Positions 52,912 to 61,695 of a DNA stretch of 64,000 bases are shown in pieces; the first letter of the stretch is position 1; each line of letters opens with the position of its first letter. Position numbers and translations under genes: made by a program. The stretch is from an uncultured Flavobacteriales bacterium (GTDB lineage Bacteria > Bacteroidota > Bacteroidia > Flavobacteriales_D > Crocinitomicaceae), in contig CAIZQH010000021.1 of NCBI GenBank assembly GCA_903935095.1, positions 248,001 to 312,000 on the forward strand. Reading direction: 5' to 3'. A model generated the notes under the pieces. The model was not told the origin of the DNA. It saw only the letters and a list, made by a program, of their open reading frames with translations, and ran no database searches.

Positions 52912-55728
52912 ATGCCAAAAGATTTATCCATCAAATCTGTTCTGATTATCGGAAGCGGACCAATTGTTATCGGACAAGCCTGTGAGTTTGACTACGCCGG
53001 ATCACAAGCAGCACGATCTTTGAGAGAAGAAGGAATTGAAGTGACCTTGATCAATTCGAATCCTGCTACCATCATGACCGACAAAGTTGTTGCCGATAAT
53101 GTCTATCTGCAACCCTTAGAACCAGAAAGCATTGTGGAGATTTTGAAAAATCACCAGATCGATGCGGTACTTCCAACCATGGGTGGACAAACTGCCTTAA
53201 ATTTGTGTATCAAGTGTGATGAATTAGGTATTTGGGAACAATATGGCGTTCGCCTGATTGGTGTGGATATCAACGCCATTGAAATTACAGAGAACAGAGA
53301 AGCTTTCCGCGAATTGATGTTGGAGATTGATATACCAATGGCTCCTCAAAAAACAGCTAAATCTTTTTTGGAAGGTAAAGAAATCGCACAGGAATTTGGA
53401 TTCCCACTGTGTATTCGTCCTTCTTATACATTAGGCGGATCAGGTGCTTCTATCTTACACGAACCGAAAGAATTTGATAACCTACTTGAACGCGGATTGC
53501 AATTGTCTCCGATTCACGAAGTCATGATTGACAAAGCCTTGTTAGGTTGGAAAGAATACGAATTGGAATTACTTCGTGATGCCAATGATAACGTCGTAAT
53601 TATCTGCTCGATCGAAAACTTCGATCCAATGGGAATTCATACGGGTGATTCAATTACGGTTGCTCCAGCCATGACCTTATCCGACACTACCTTTCAAAAA
53701 ATGCGCGACATGGCCATCAAAATGATGCGCTCTATCGGGAATTTCGCGGGTGGATGTAACGTTCAGTTTGCGGTTTCTCCAGATGATGCAGAAGACATCA
53801 TCACGATTGAAATCAACCCACGAGTATCTCGTTCATCTGCGCTAGCATCGAAAGCAACGGGTTATCCAATTGCGAAAATCGCTGCGAAATTGGCGATTGG
53901 CTACCATTTAGATGAATTGCAAAACCAAATCACGAAAACAACATCGGCGTTATTTGAGCCAACATTGGACTACGTAATTGTGAAAATTCCACGTTGGAAC
54001 TTTAATAAATTCCCAGGAACAAATCGCCAACTTGGACTTCAGATGAAGTCGGTAGGTGAGGTCATGGGAATCGGACGCTCCTTCCAAGAAGCTTTGCAAA
54101 AGGCATGTCAATCCTTAGAGATTAACCGAAATGGATTAGGTGCAGATGGTAAAGAATTGACCAATCAGGATGAAATTTTACATTCCTTAGAATTTGCAAG
54201 TTGGAACCGCTTGTTTCATATTTACGATGCCATTAAATTGGGGATTCCGTTTAAAAAAATCGTCGAGAAAACGAAAATCGATATTTGGTTCTTGAAACAA
54301 ATCGAAGATTTAATCAAATTAGAACGGAAAATTGAAAAGTTCCATTTGGGAAGTATTCCGAAAGATTTGCTTTTTGAGGCGAAACAAAAAGGATATGCGG
54401 ATCGTCAAGTTGCCCATTTATTGCGTTGTTTGGAATCCGAAGTGTATCAAAAACGTACCGAAATGGGAATTAACCGTGTGTACAAATTGGTAGACACGTG
54501 TGCGGCTGAATTTGAAGCAAAAACTCCTTATTACTATTCAACGTTTGAATACGAAAACGAAAGCATCGTTTCGGATCGCAAAAAAGTGGTGGTGCTCGGA
54601 TCAGGTCCAAATCGAATTGGACAAGGAATCGAATTCGATTACTCTTGTGTACATGGTGTATTAGCCGCGAAAGAATGTGGTTACGAAACCATCATGATCA
54701 ACTGTAATCCTGAGACGGTTTCTACCGATTTCGACACCGCAGATAAATTATACTTTGAACCAGTTTTCTGGGAACATATTTACGACATCATCAGGCATGA
54801 GAATCCAATTGGGGTGATTGTGCAGTTAGGTGGACAAACAGCCTTGAAATTAGCGGAGAAATTGCAACGATATGGCATTCGAATTCTCGGAACAAGCTAC
54901 GAAGCCTTGGATTTAGCAGAAGACCGTGGACGTTTTTCCAAATTGCTTGAAGCAAACAATGTTCCGTTCCCTGAGTATGGGGTGGTGGAAAGTGCAGAAC
55001 AAGCACTCGAATTATCTGATAAATTAGGATTCCCATTGTTGGTTCGTCCTTCCTATGTATTGGGTGGACAAAAAATGAAAATTGTCATCAATAAAGAAGA
55101 ATTGGAGCATCATGTCGTTGATATCATCAATGAAATGGGGAACAATCAAATTTTGTTGGATCACTTTTTAGGTGGTGCGATTGAAGCGGAAGCCGATGCG
55201 ATTTGCGATGGTGAGAATGTTTACATCATCGGAATCATGCAGCACATTGAACCAGCTGGAATTCACTCCGGAGATTCATATGCGGTATTGCCTCCGTACA
55301 ATTTGGGGGATTTCGTGATGACGCAAATCGAGGACATCACAAAGAAAATAGCCATCGAATTAAGAACTGTTGGATTATTGAACATTCAATTTGCCATTAA
55401 AGATGATAAAGTATATGTGATCGAAGCGAATCCACGTGCTTCGCGCACGGTTCCATTCATTGCGAAAGCATATGATGAACCTTATGTGAACTATGCAACG
55501 AAAGTGATGTTGGGTGAGAAGAAAGTAACGGATTTCAATTTTCAACCAAGAAAACAAGGATATGCGATAAAAATACCGGTGTTCTCCTACGAGAAATTCC
55601 CAGATGTGAAAAAAGAACTTGGACCTGAAATGAAATCTACTGGTGAAGCTATTCGATTCATAAAGGACCTGAAAGATCCGTTCTTCACGAAGATCTATTC
55701 GGAAAGAAATATGCACCTTTCGCGATAA
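52912..55728 (+). CDS. carB: Carbamoyl-phosphate synthase large subunit, lacking the allosteric domain
   Basis: Makes carbamoyl phosphate from bicarbonate, ammonia and 2 ATP for arginine and pyrimidine synthesis. Both synthetase halves are present: half 1 opens SVLIIGSGPIVIGQACEFDYAG with ATP-grasp CIRPSYTLGGSG and ends its site with EINPRVSRSSALASKATG; half 2 opens VVVLGSGPNRIGQGIEFDYSC and has LLVRPSYVLGGQ and EANPRASRTVPF. The protein ends at 938 residues, just after GPEMKSTGEAIRF, where E. coli CarB continues with about 130 residues of MGS regulatory domain. The small subunit carA is not adjacent. Confidence 0.95.
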   Translation: MPKDLSIKSVLIIGSGPIVIGQACEFDYAGSQAARSLREEGIEVTLINSNPATIMTDKVVADNVYLQPLEPESIVEILKNHQIDAVLPTMGGQTALNLCIKCDELGIWEQYGVRLIGVDINAIEITENREAFRELMLEIDIPMAPQKTAKSFLEGKEIAQEFGFPLCIRPSYTLGGSGASILHEPKEFDNLLERGLQLSPIHEVMIDKALLGWKEYELELLRDANDNVVIICSIENFDPMGIHTGDSITVAPAMTLSDTTFQKMRDMAIKMMRSIGNFAGGCNVQFAVSPDDAEDIITIEINPRVSRSSALASKATGYPIAKIAAKLAIGYHLDELQNQITKTTSALFEPTLDYVIVKIPRWNFNKFPGTNRQLGLQMKSVGEVMGIGRSFQEALQKACQSLEINRNGLGADGKELTNQDEILHSLEFASWNRLFHIYDAIKLGIPFKKIVEKTKIDIWFLKQIEDLIKLERKIEKFHLGSIPKDLLFEAKQKGYADRQVAHLLRCLESEVYQKRTEMGINRVYKLVDTCAAEFEAKTPYYYSTFEYENESIVSDRKKVVVLGSGPNRIGQGIEFDYSCVHGVLAAKECGYETIMINCNPETVSTDFDTADKLYFEPVFWEHIYDIIRHENPIGVIVQLGGQTALKLAEKLQRYGIRILGTSYEALDLAEDRGRFSKLLEANNVPFPEYGVVESAEQALELSDKLGFPLLVRPSYVLGGQKMKIVINKEELEHHVVDIINEMGNNQILLDHFLGGAIEAEADAICDGENVYIIGIMQHIEPAGIHSGDSYAVLPPYNLGDFVMTQIEDITKKIAIELRTVGLLNIQFAIKDDKVYVIEANPRASRTVPFIAKAYDEPYVNYATKVMLGEKKVTDFNFQPRKQGYAIKIPVFSYEKFPDVKKELGPEMKSTGEAIRFIKDLKDPFFTKIYSERNMHLSR

Positions 55729-55767
55729 ATTCCTGATTTTCTAAGTCGAATACCTTAAGGGATTCTG

Positions 55768-55775
55768 TATATTTG
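55768..55775 (+). promoter_or_regulatory. -7 promoter box TATATTTG for the polyprenyl synthetase-dnaG run
   Basis: Exact TAnnTTTG match ending 4 bases before ATG 55780; predicted transcription start coincides with that ATG within 1-2 bases. Confidence 0.5.
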
Positions 55776-55779
55776 TCTT

Positions 55780-56754
55780 ATGCAGAAGGTTGAAGACATC
55801 ATGGCGCCAATTCAAATAGAATTGACAACATTTGAAGCTTATTTCAAAGATTCCATGAAGTCTGATGTGCCCTTGTTGGACAAAGTCACGCAGTATGTGG
55901 TGAAGCGAAAAGGAAAGCAAATGCGTCCTATGTTCGTTTTTCTTACCGCTAAAATGCTGGGGGAAATCAATCCAGTAACCTACGACGCTACAACCCTTGT
56001 TGAACTTCTACATACTGCAACACTCGTTCATGATGATGTGGTAGACGATGCGAATGAACGACGAGGATTCTTTTCTGTCAATGCATTATGGAAAAACAAG
56101 ATTGCTGTTCTCGTTGGTGACTATATGCTTTCTCGGATTCTTTTACTCTCCATCGAGAAAGAAAACCTTGAATTATTAGAAGTTGTAGCACGCGCCGTTC
56201 GTGAGATGAGCGAAGGTGAACTCCTGCAAATTGAAAAAGCACGCGACTTAAACATAGACGAAGAAACGTATTTCGAAGTCATTCGCAAAAAAACAGCATC
56301 CTTAATCTCCACCTGTTGCGAAGCCGGTGCGATTAGTGTACATGCCTCATCGGATCAACGGGATAAAATGAGGAAGTTTGGAGAACTCATTGGATTGGCA
56401 TTCCAAATCAAAGACGATATTTTTGACTACGGAACAGGGGAGCACATCGGAAAACCCACGGGAATCGATATCCGTGAACAGAAAATGACCTTGCCCTTAA
56501 TATATGTGATGAATCATACCTCCAAAGAAGTACGCAAGGAACTGATGTACATAATGAAAAATGAATACGATGTATCCGCTAAAATTAAACGAGTGATTCA
56601 ATTGGTCATCGAATTTGGAGGTATCCAATACGCGACGTCCAAAATGGAGGAAATAGCGAATGAAGCATTAATTTTATTGAGTGACTTCCCCGACAATGAT
56701 GCTAAACATGCGTTAATAGGTTTAGTGCACTACACGATGAATAGAGAGAAATAA
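55780..56754 (+). CDS. Polyprenyl diphosphate synthase (octaprenyl/heptaprenyl type)
   Basis: All-helical trans-prenyltransferase that extends farnesyl diphosphate, probably to the menaquinone side chain. 324 residues: first Asp-rich motif HDDVVDDANERRG near residue 84, RKKTASLISTCCEAGA near 170, and second motif QIKDDIFDYG near 210, with a short-side-chain region before the first motif consistent with long-chain products. ATG 55780 (MQKVEDIMAPIQIEL) fits family alignments; ATG 55801 is the alternative. The next gene starts in its stop codon (TAATG). Confidence 0.92.
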   Translation: MQKVEDIMAPIQIELTTFEAYFKDSMKSDVPLLDKVTQYVVKRKGKQMRPMFVFLTAKMLGEINPVTYDATTLVELLHTATLVHDDVVDDANERRGFFSVNALWKNKIAVLVGDYMLSRILLLSIEKENLELLEVVARAVREMSEGELLQIEKARDLNIDEETYFEVIRKKTASLISTCCEAGAISVHASSDQRDKMRKFGELIGLAFQIKDDIFDYGTGEHIGKPTGIDIREQKMTLPLIYVMNHTSKEVRKELMYIMKNEYDVSAKIKRVIQLVIEFGGIQYATSKMEEIANEALILLSDFPDNDAKHALIGLVHYTMNREK

Positions 56755-57170
56755 TGAAAAACATACAATTAATTGCCATATTGGCATTGTTCACACTGAA
56801 TGCTTGCTCGGGAAATCAATCCAAGAAGGATGATCAGCCAATAAAAGAAGAAGTGCTTTACCAAATCAAAGACGGCAAGTTTACAGAATGGTATCCCGGC
56901 AAAAAACAAGTAAAGTTTGAAGGGAATCTGGATGTGAAAGGAAATCGCGAGGGAAAATGGGCCTTCTTTTCTGAAAAAGGAAACCTGCTTTCTTTCACCT
57001 TTTACGATCATGGAAAACGCGAAGGATACTCTGTGGTAAAACATCCCAACGGACGCATACACTATCACGGTGAATACCATTTAGATAAAATGGTTGGTAT
57101 TTGGACTACCTACGATGTAAACGGTAAAAATAAACAAGTAAAAGATTACGGTCAAGCAGAAAGTGAGTAA
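56754..57170 (+). CDS. MORN-repeat-like lipoprotein
   Basis: 138 residues. Lipoprotein signal MKNIQLIAILALFTLNACSG with the lipobox LNAC; Ser and charged residues at +2 do not predict retention. The mature part carries about three MORN-like repeats (GKFTEWYPGKKQVKFEGNL; GNREGKWAFFSEKGNLL; GKREGYSVVKHPNGRIHYHGEY), the toxin-antitoxin YwqK-like type common in Bacteroidota. Function unknown. It overlaps the polyprenyl synthase stop by 1 base and dnaG by 8 bases. Confidence 0.82.
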   Translation: MKNIQLIAILALFTLNACSGNQSKKDDQPIKEEVLYQIKDGKFTEWYPGKKQVKFEGNLDVKGNREGKWAFFSEKGNLLSFTFYDHGKREGYSVVKHPNGRIHYHGEYHLDKMVGIWTTYDVNGKNKQVKDYGQAESE

Positions 57171-59136
57171 GATCCCTCCACATATCATTGATGAAATCAT
57201 GCAAGTTTCTCGCGTTGAGGAGGTCATTGCTGATTACGTGCAACTCAAACGTGCAGGTTCCAATTTGAAAGGACTCAGTCCATTTACGGATGAAAAAACC
57301 CCCTCGTTTGTCGTTTCACCAGCCAAACAAATTTTTAAATGCTTTTCAACTGGAAAAGGAGGAACGGTTGTTTCCTTTTTGATGGAAAAAGAACATTTCT
57401 CCTATCCCGAAGCACTTCGTTGGTTGGCGGATCGATATGGCGTTCAAATTCCTGAGTTGGTTCAACCGACAGCGGAAGAATTAGCGGAATTAAATGAGCG
57501 GGAGAGTTTTTACATCATCAATGAGTTTGCAAAAAATACCTTTGCGGAAAACATGCATCAATCGGAAGAAGGAAAAGCCATTGGACTTTCCTATTTTGAA
57601 GAACGTGGATTTCGTCCGGATATCATAGAACGATTCCAACTTGGGTACTGCCTAAATAAAGGCGACGACTTCACCAAGAAAGCATTAGAAAAAGGTTATA
57701 AGTTAAACTACCTCGAAAAAGTAGGACTCGTTAAAACCAAAGAGGATCGCTCGTTTGATTTTTTCCGTGGTCGTGTAATCTTTCCTATTCATAGTATTTC
57801 TGGTCGCGTTTTAGGCTTTGGCGGACGCACCTTGCTTGCGGATAAAAAAATTGCGAAGTACTTCAATTCACCAGAAAGTATCATCTACAATAAAAGTGAA
57901 ATCCTTTATGGATTGTACTTTGCAAAAGGGGACATCGTCAAATATGACGAGTGTTTGCTGTGTGAAGGGTATACGGATGTGATCAGCATGCATCAAGCGG
58001 GAATGCAACACGTGGTTTCCTCCTCAGGGACATCCCTCACCAAAGAACAAGTGAAGTTGGTGAAACGCTACACGAAAAATTTGACCATTTTATATGATGG
58101 CGATGCGGCCGGAATCAAAGCGAGTTTCCGTGGGATTGATTTGATTTTAGAGGAAGGTATGAATGTGAAAGTTGTGCTTTTTCCTGATGGCGAGGATCCA
58201 GATTCTTTTTCAAAGTCCCGAAGTTCCAGTGAACTCGAAGACTACATCAAAACCCATAAACAAGATTTCATCACCTTTAAGGCTTCGGTTTTGTTGTCTG
58301 ATGGCGTGAATGACCCCATTCGCAAATCAGAATTAATCAAAGAAATTGTTCATTCAGTTTCCTTAATACCCGATCAAATTACGCGAAGTGTATACATTCA
58401 GGAAATAGCACGTCAATTTGAGATTTCTGAATCCATTGTCAACAGTGAATTGATGCGCTTGCGGAAGTCAAGCATGGCTAAGCAATTGCAAGAGCCGATG
58501 ATAAAGGAGCTCGATTTACCGAAGGAAAGTTCTAATTTGTTGCAGGATGATCGATCCAACCAAAGTCAAGGAGCAGATCAAACATCCGTGGAGATTAAGC
58601 ACGAGGATGAAATCATTCGAATGATGATTAAATATGGAACGCGTGAGGTTTTGATTAAAGAAATTGGAAACGAGGATAAATCAACAAGTGTCATCGAGCT
58701 CATTATTCAAGAAATTGAAAGTGATGATTTGCGCATTGAACAACCCCTTTACCGTGAAATCTATGGATTATTCATGGACGGAATAAAGGATAACACCCTC
58801 CTTTCTGCCTCGTATTTGAAAAGAATGGAAAATCAGGAGATTGTGGCATTCGTGAGTGATTTGGAAAGCGATGATAGGGAGTTAAGTCACAATTGGGTTG
58901 GGAAATATAATATACACACGAAATCAGAGGAAGATAATTTATACGAATCTGTGATGAACGCGATTTATAACTTCAAACTCATTAAAGTGGAGCAGCATAT
59001 TCAAGGATTACAGCGTGAATTGAAAGAGAAAAATCCACAAGGAGAAGATTTAATTCTGTTGCTCTCCGAACAAATGGTGTATGCAAAAGTGAGAAAAGAG
59101 TTTTCGGAAAAATTAGGGAGGATCATTACCAGATAG
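57163..59136 (+). CDS. dnaG: DNA primase DnaG with degenerate zinc-binding domain
   Basis: Synthesises RNA primers for replication. 657 residues from GTG 57163, which overlaps the preceding gene by 8 bases. The N-terminal CHC2 domain has the shape but not the ligands: GLSPFTDEKTPSF replaces the usual GLCPFHxEKTPSF, and KCFSTGKGG replaces HCFGCGxGG, so Cys, His and Cys are Ser39, Thr42 and Thr63, leaving only Cys60. The catalytic core is intact with LLCEGYTDVISM near 266 and YDGDAAGIKA near 307 (Toprim Asp/Glu). The C-terminal DnaB-binding helical region fills the last 150 residues. Confidence 0.94.
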   Translation: MSKIPPHIIDEIMQVSRVEEVIADYVQLKRAGSNLKGLSPFTDEKTPSFVVSPAKQIFKCFSTGKGGTVVSFLMEKEHFSYPEALRWLADRYGVQIPELVQPTAEELAELNERESFYIINEFAKNTFAENMHQSEEGKAIGLSYFEERGFRPDIIERFQLGYCLNKGDDFTKKALEKGYKLNYLEKVGLVKTKEDRSFDFFRGRVIFPIHSISGRVLGFGGRTLLADKKIAKYFNSPESIIYNKSEILYGLYFAKGDIVKYDECLLCEGYTDVISMHQAGMQHVVSSSGTSLTKEQVKLVKRYTKNLTILYDGDAAGIKASFRGIDLILEEGMNVKVVLFPDGEDPDSFSKSRSSSELEDYIKTHKQDFITFKASVLLSDGVNDPIRKSELIKEIVHSVSLIPDQITRSVYIQEIARQFEISESIVNSELMRLRKSSMAKQLQEPMIKELDLPKESSNLLQDDRSNQSQGADQTSVEIKHEDEIIRMMIKYGTREVLIKEIGNEDKSTSVIELIIQEIESDDLRIEQPLYREIYGLFMDGIKDNTLLSASYLKRMENQEIVAFVSDLESDDRELSHNWVGKYNIHTKSEEDNLYESVMNAIYNFKLIKVEQHIQGLQRELKEKNPQGEDLILLLSEQMVYAKVRKEFSEKLGRIITR

Positions 59137-59137
59137 T

Positions 59138-60250
59138 ATGTTGAGCACGACACTTTTTCATATCGGTCCTTATAAAATATGCTTTTGGAACTTGGTGTTT
59201 TTAACACTCATCTTCTTAATTGCTGCTATTTTACGTCGAATCGTTCACCGACTACTCAAACGTTATGTAAAAACTACCCATATCAACCTGGAGGGAAGAC
59301 AATTGGCTTGGCTAAAGTTACTGAGTCAAAGTGTGTATTTACTAGCGATTTATGTCGCAGTATTGAGTTTTAAGTTCAATAACCATCACGTAACCTTCAA
59401 CAAGTTTTTGACCTACAAATTCATCGATTTAGGGTCCATCAAAATTGATTTTAAAGATTTGTTGATCATCGTATCGGTATTCTTTGGAGCAAGGATGCTG
59501 GTTAACCTGAGTAAATTATACATAGGCCGCAAATTCAAACGAAACACCAATTACGATGCGGCATCGGAATATGTGTACATTCAGATTGCGAAATATGTCA
59601 TCTATGTATTTTCCATTCTTTTTTGCTTTCAGCTACTCAACATTGACTTGGTAATTATTCTCACTAGTTCGGTTGGATTATTAGTAGGGATTGGCTTAGG
59701 ACTTCAGGATGTATTTAAAGACATGATTGCAGGTGTTGTCCTATTGATCGAAGGAAATTTAAGGGTTGGGGATATTGTGGAAATATATGGCACAAGTAAA
59801 GTCAATCAGAAGCCCGCAACGTCAACAATTGTCGCAAAGATTCTGAAAATAACGGTGCGAACCACGCAAATTCAAACAAGAGAAGGCAATGTCTTGATTA
59901 TTCCAAACTCGCGCTTAACTCAAGAACAAATAGAGAATTGGAGTCATGGATCAGAATTAACTCGCTTTTCCATTCCACTGACTATTGACTTTGGTGCCGA
60001 CACGGAGTTAATCAAACGGTTATTGATTCAAGCGGCAATGGCTCATCCGAAAGTGAAGAAAAGTCACCCCGTCTTTGTTAGCTTGGCAAACTTTGGAGAA
60101 AACGGTCTTGAATTAGAATTGATTTTTTGGGCAGACCACAGTTGGGATATTGATATTTATAAATCCGAAATTCGTTATGAAATTGATCGGCTTTTTAGGG
60201 AATACCAAATACAAATCCCATATCCACACCGAACCATCAATCAGATTTAA
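59138..60250 (+). CDS. MscS-family mechanosensitive ion channel
   Basis: 370 residues. Four N-terminal membrane helices (about 14-34, 65-83, 105-122, 145-170) lead to the pore helix SSVGLLVGIGLGLQDVFKDM (about 175-195) and the MscS beta domain signature MIAGVVLLIEGNLRVGDIVEI; the C-terminal cytoplasmic domain contains RTTQIQTREGNVLIIPNS and NWSHGSELTRF. It would open on osmotic downshock. It starts 1 base after the dnaG stop and ends directly against the convergent pdxJ stop, with no bases between. Confidence 0.9.
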   Translation: MLSTTLFHIGPYKICFWNLVFLTLIFLIAAILRRIVHRLLKRYVKTTHINLEGRQLAWLKLLSQSVYLLAIYVAVLSFKFNNHHVTFNKFLTYKFIDLGSIKIDFKDLLIIVSVFFGARMLVNLSKLYIGRKFKRNTNYDAASEYVYIQIAKYVIYVFSILFCFQLLNIDLVIILTSSVGLLVGIGLGLQDVFKDMIAGVVLLIEGNLRVGDIVEIYGTSKVNQKPATSTIVAKILKITVRTTQIQTREGNVLIIPNSRLTQEQIENWSHGSELTRFSIPLTIDFGADTELIKRLLIQAAMAHPKVKKSHPVFVSLANFGENGLELELIFWADHSWDIDIYKSEIRYEIDRLFREYQIQIPYPHRTINQI

Positions 60251-60967
60251 TTAGTCGCGCAATAGGTGTAAATAGCGTTGAATGGTGTTTTCTATCCCAA
60301 GGTACAAGGCATCGGAGATTAAGGCATGACCAATGGAAACTTCATCCAATTGACAAACTTTAGTTTTGAAATAACGCAGATTGTCCTGATTTAAATCATG
60401 CCCAGCATTGATACCCAAACCTATAGAAACGGCAAACTCAATCGCTTCAAGGTAAGCACTTAGTGCTTTCACAGGGTCCTTTCCAAATAAAACAGCATAC
60501 GGACCCGTATATAATTCGATGCGATCTGCACCAGCTTTTTTCGCTAGCTCAATCCAATGTTTATTTGGTTCTATAAATAAGGAAGTACGAACACCGTAAG
60601 ATGAAATTTCTTGTAGGGTTTCACTCAAAAAAACTTGATGCTTATCCGTATCCCAACCTGCATTTGAGGTAAGAACATTTGGTCCGTCAGGAACTAATGT
60701 CGCTTGAGTAGGTCGTATGTCGGAAATAAGCGTCAAATATCGGCTATCTGGATATCCTTCGATGTTGTATTCTGTCTGAACTACAGCCGCGATGTCATAT
60801 GCGTCTTGTGTTGTGATGTGTCGTTCATCTGGACGAGGATGCACCGTAATGCCTTGTGCGCCAAATCGCTCGCAGTCCATGGCAAATTGTACCACATTAG
60901 GCATTTCTCCACCTCGGGCATTTCGAAGCGTAGCAATTTTATTGATGTTCACACTCAGTCTTGTCAT
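60251..60967 (-). CDS. pdxJ: Pyridoxine 5'-phosphate synthase PdxJ
   Basis: TIM-barrel enzyme joining 1-deoxyxylulose 5-phosphate and 3-amino-2-oxopropyl phosphate to form pyridoxine 5'-phosphate. 238 residues from ATG 60967: [18 protein letters not shown] opens the fold, followed by [12 protein letters not shown] (phosphate site), [18 protein letters not shown] and [11 protein letters not shown]. The upstream ATG-less extension to 60988 was rejected because TTG 60988 falls in the -7 box. Divergent from the CBS gene. Confidence 0.95.
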   Translation of the reverse strand: MTRLSVNINKIATLRNARGGEMPNVVQFAMDCERFGAQGITVHPRPDERHITTQDAYDIAAVVQTEYNIEGYPDSRYLTLISDIRPTQATLVPDGPNVLTSNAGWDTDKHQVFLSETLQEISSYGVRTSLFIEPNKHWIELAKKAGADRIELYTGPYAVLFGKDPVKALSAYLEAIEFAVSIGLGINAGHDLNQDNLRYFKTKVCQLDEVSIGHALISDALYLGIENTIQRYLHLLRD

Positions 60968-60985
60968 GGCACAAAATTTGACACA

Positions 60986-60993
60986 CAAAAGTA
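60986..60993 (-). promoter_or_regulatory. -7 promoter box TACTTTTG for pdxJ
   Basis: Exact TAnnTTTG match on the minus strand, 18 bases upstream of the pdxJ ATG. Confidence 0.5.
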
Positions 60994-61014
60994 AGAACTC
61001 TGAAAGGATTTTAC

Positions 61015-61021
61015 TACTTTG
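61015..61021 (+). promoter_or_regulatory. -7-like box TACTTTG for the CBS-nadK operon
   Basis: TACTTTG is one base shorter than TAnnTTTG, ends 9 bases before ATG 61031 and overlaps an in-frame TTG (61019). Predicted leader is a few bases only. Confidence 0.35.
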
Positions 61022-61030
61022 GCGACGCGT

Positions 61031-61693
61031 ATGAGAGCAATTGATTTAATAACAGACGAAATCCCCCCCTTAATCCACACGGATTCAGGGGAAAAGGCAT
61101 TGAGTTGGATGGAGGAATTTAAGGTTTCCCATCTTCCCGTGCTTAAAAACGGCAACTTTGTTGGGGTGGTTTCGGAATCGGATATCCTTGATCACCTAAA
61201 TTTGGACGAAAATTTAGATCAATTATTCCAGCATTTACCTCGTCCATTTATCTTTGGTCATGCACATATGTATGATGTCATAGCCAAAATGGCAGAATTT
61301 AAGTTAAGTGTCGTTCCCATTTTAGGTCAACAAGAAAATTACCTAGGCTGTTGCAGTGTATATCACGTAATGACACTTTTGGCCAATACAGGTAGCATCA
61401 AAGAAAGTGGTGGGATTATCGTTTTAGAAATGAACTCCAGCGATTACCAACTCTCTCAAATTGCACAAATCGTTGAAAGCAATAACGCTAGAATTCTAAG
61501 CGTTTTTATGACCTCTCAGCAAGACTCCACGAAAATAGATGTGACGATCAAAGTGAATAGTTACGATTTGAGTAGCATCATCCGTACTTTTGAACGCTAT
61601 GATTACACGGTGAAAGCTTCTTTCCAAAATGGACAGGAAGATGAAGACATGCAATGGAGATATGACACATTACTTCAATACTTAAAATTGTAA
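61031..61693 (+). CDS. Tandem CBS-domain protein with ACT-like tail
   Basis: 220 residues from ATG 61031. Two CBS motifs occupy about 1-55 ([33 protein letters not shown]) and 70-120 ([28 protein letters not shown]), forming a Bateman module that usually binds adenosine nucleotides. The C-terminal part (about 125-200: [34 protein letters not shown]) reads like an ACT domain. It lies 2 bases before nadK, so it may sense adenylate or NAD(P) status in step with NAD kinase (inference). Confidence 0.85.
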   Translation: MRAIDLITDEIPPLIHTDSGEKALSWMEEFKVSHLPVLKNGNFVGVVSESDILDHLNLDENLDQLFQHLPRPFIFGHAHMYDVIAKMAEFKLSVVPILGQQENYLGCCSVYHVMTLLANTGSIKESGGIIVLEMNSSDYQLSQIAQIVESNNARILSVFMTSQQDSTKIDVTIKVNSYDLSSIIRTFERYDYTVKASFQNGQEDEDMQWRYDTLLQYLKL

Positions 61694-61695
61694 CC

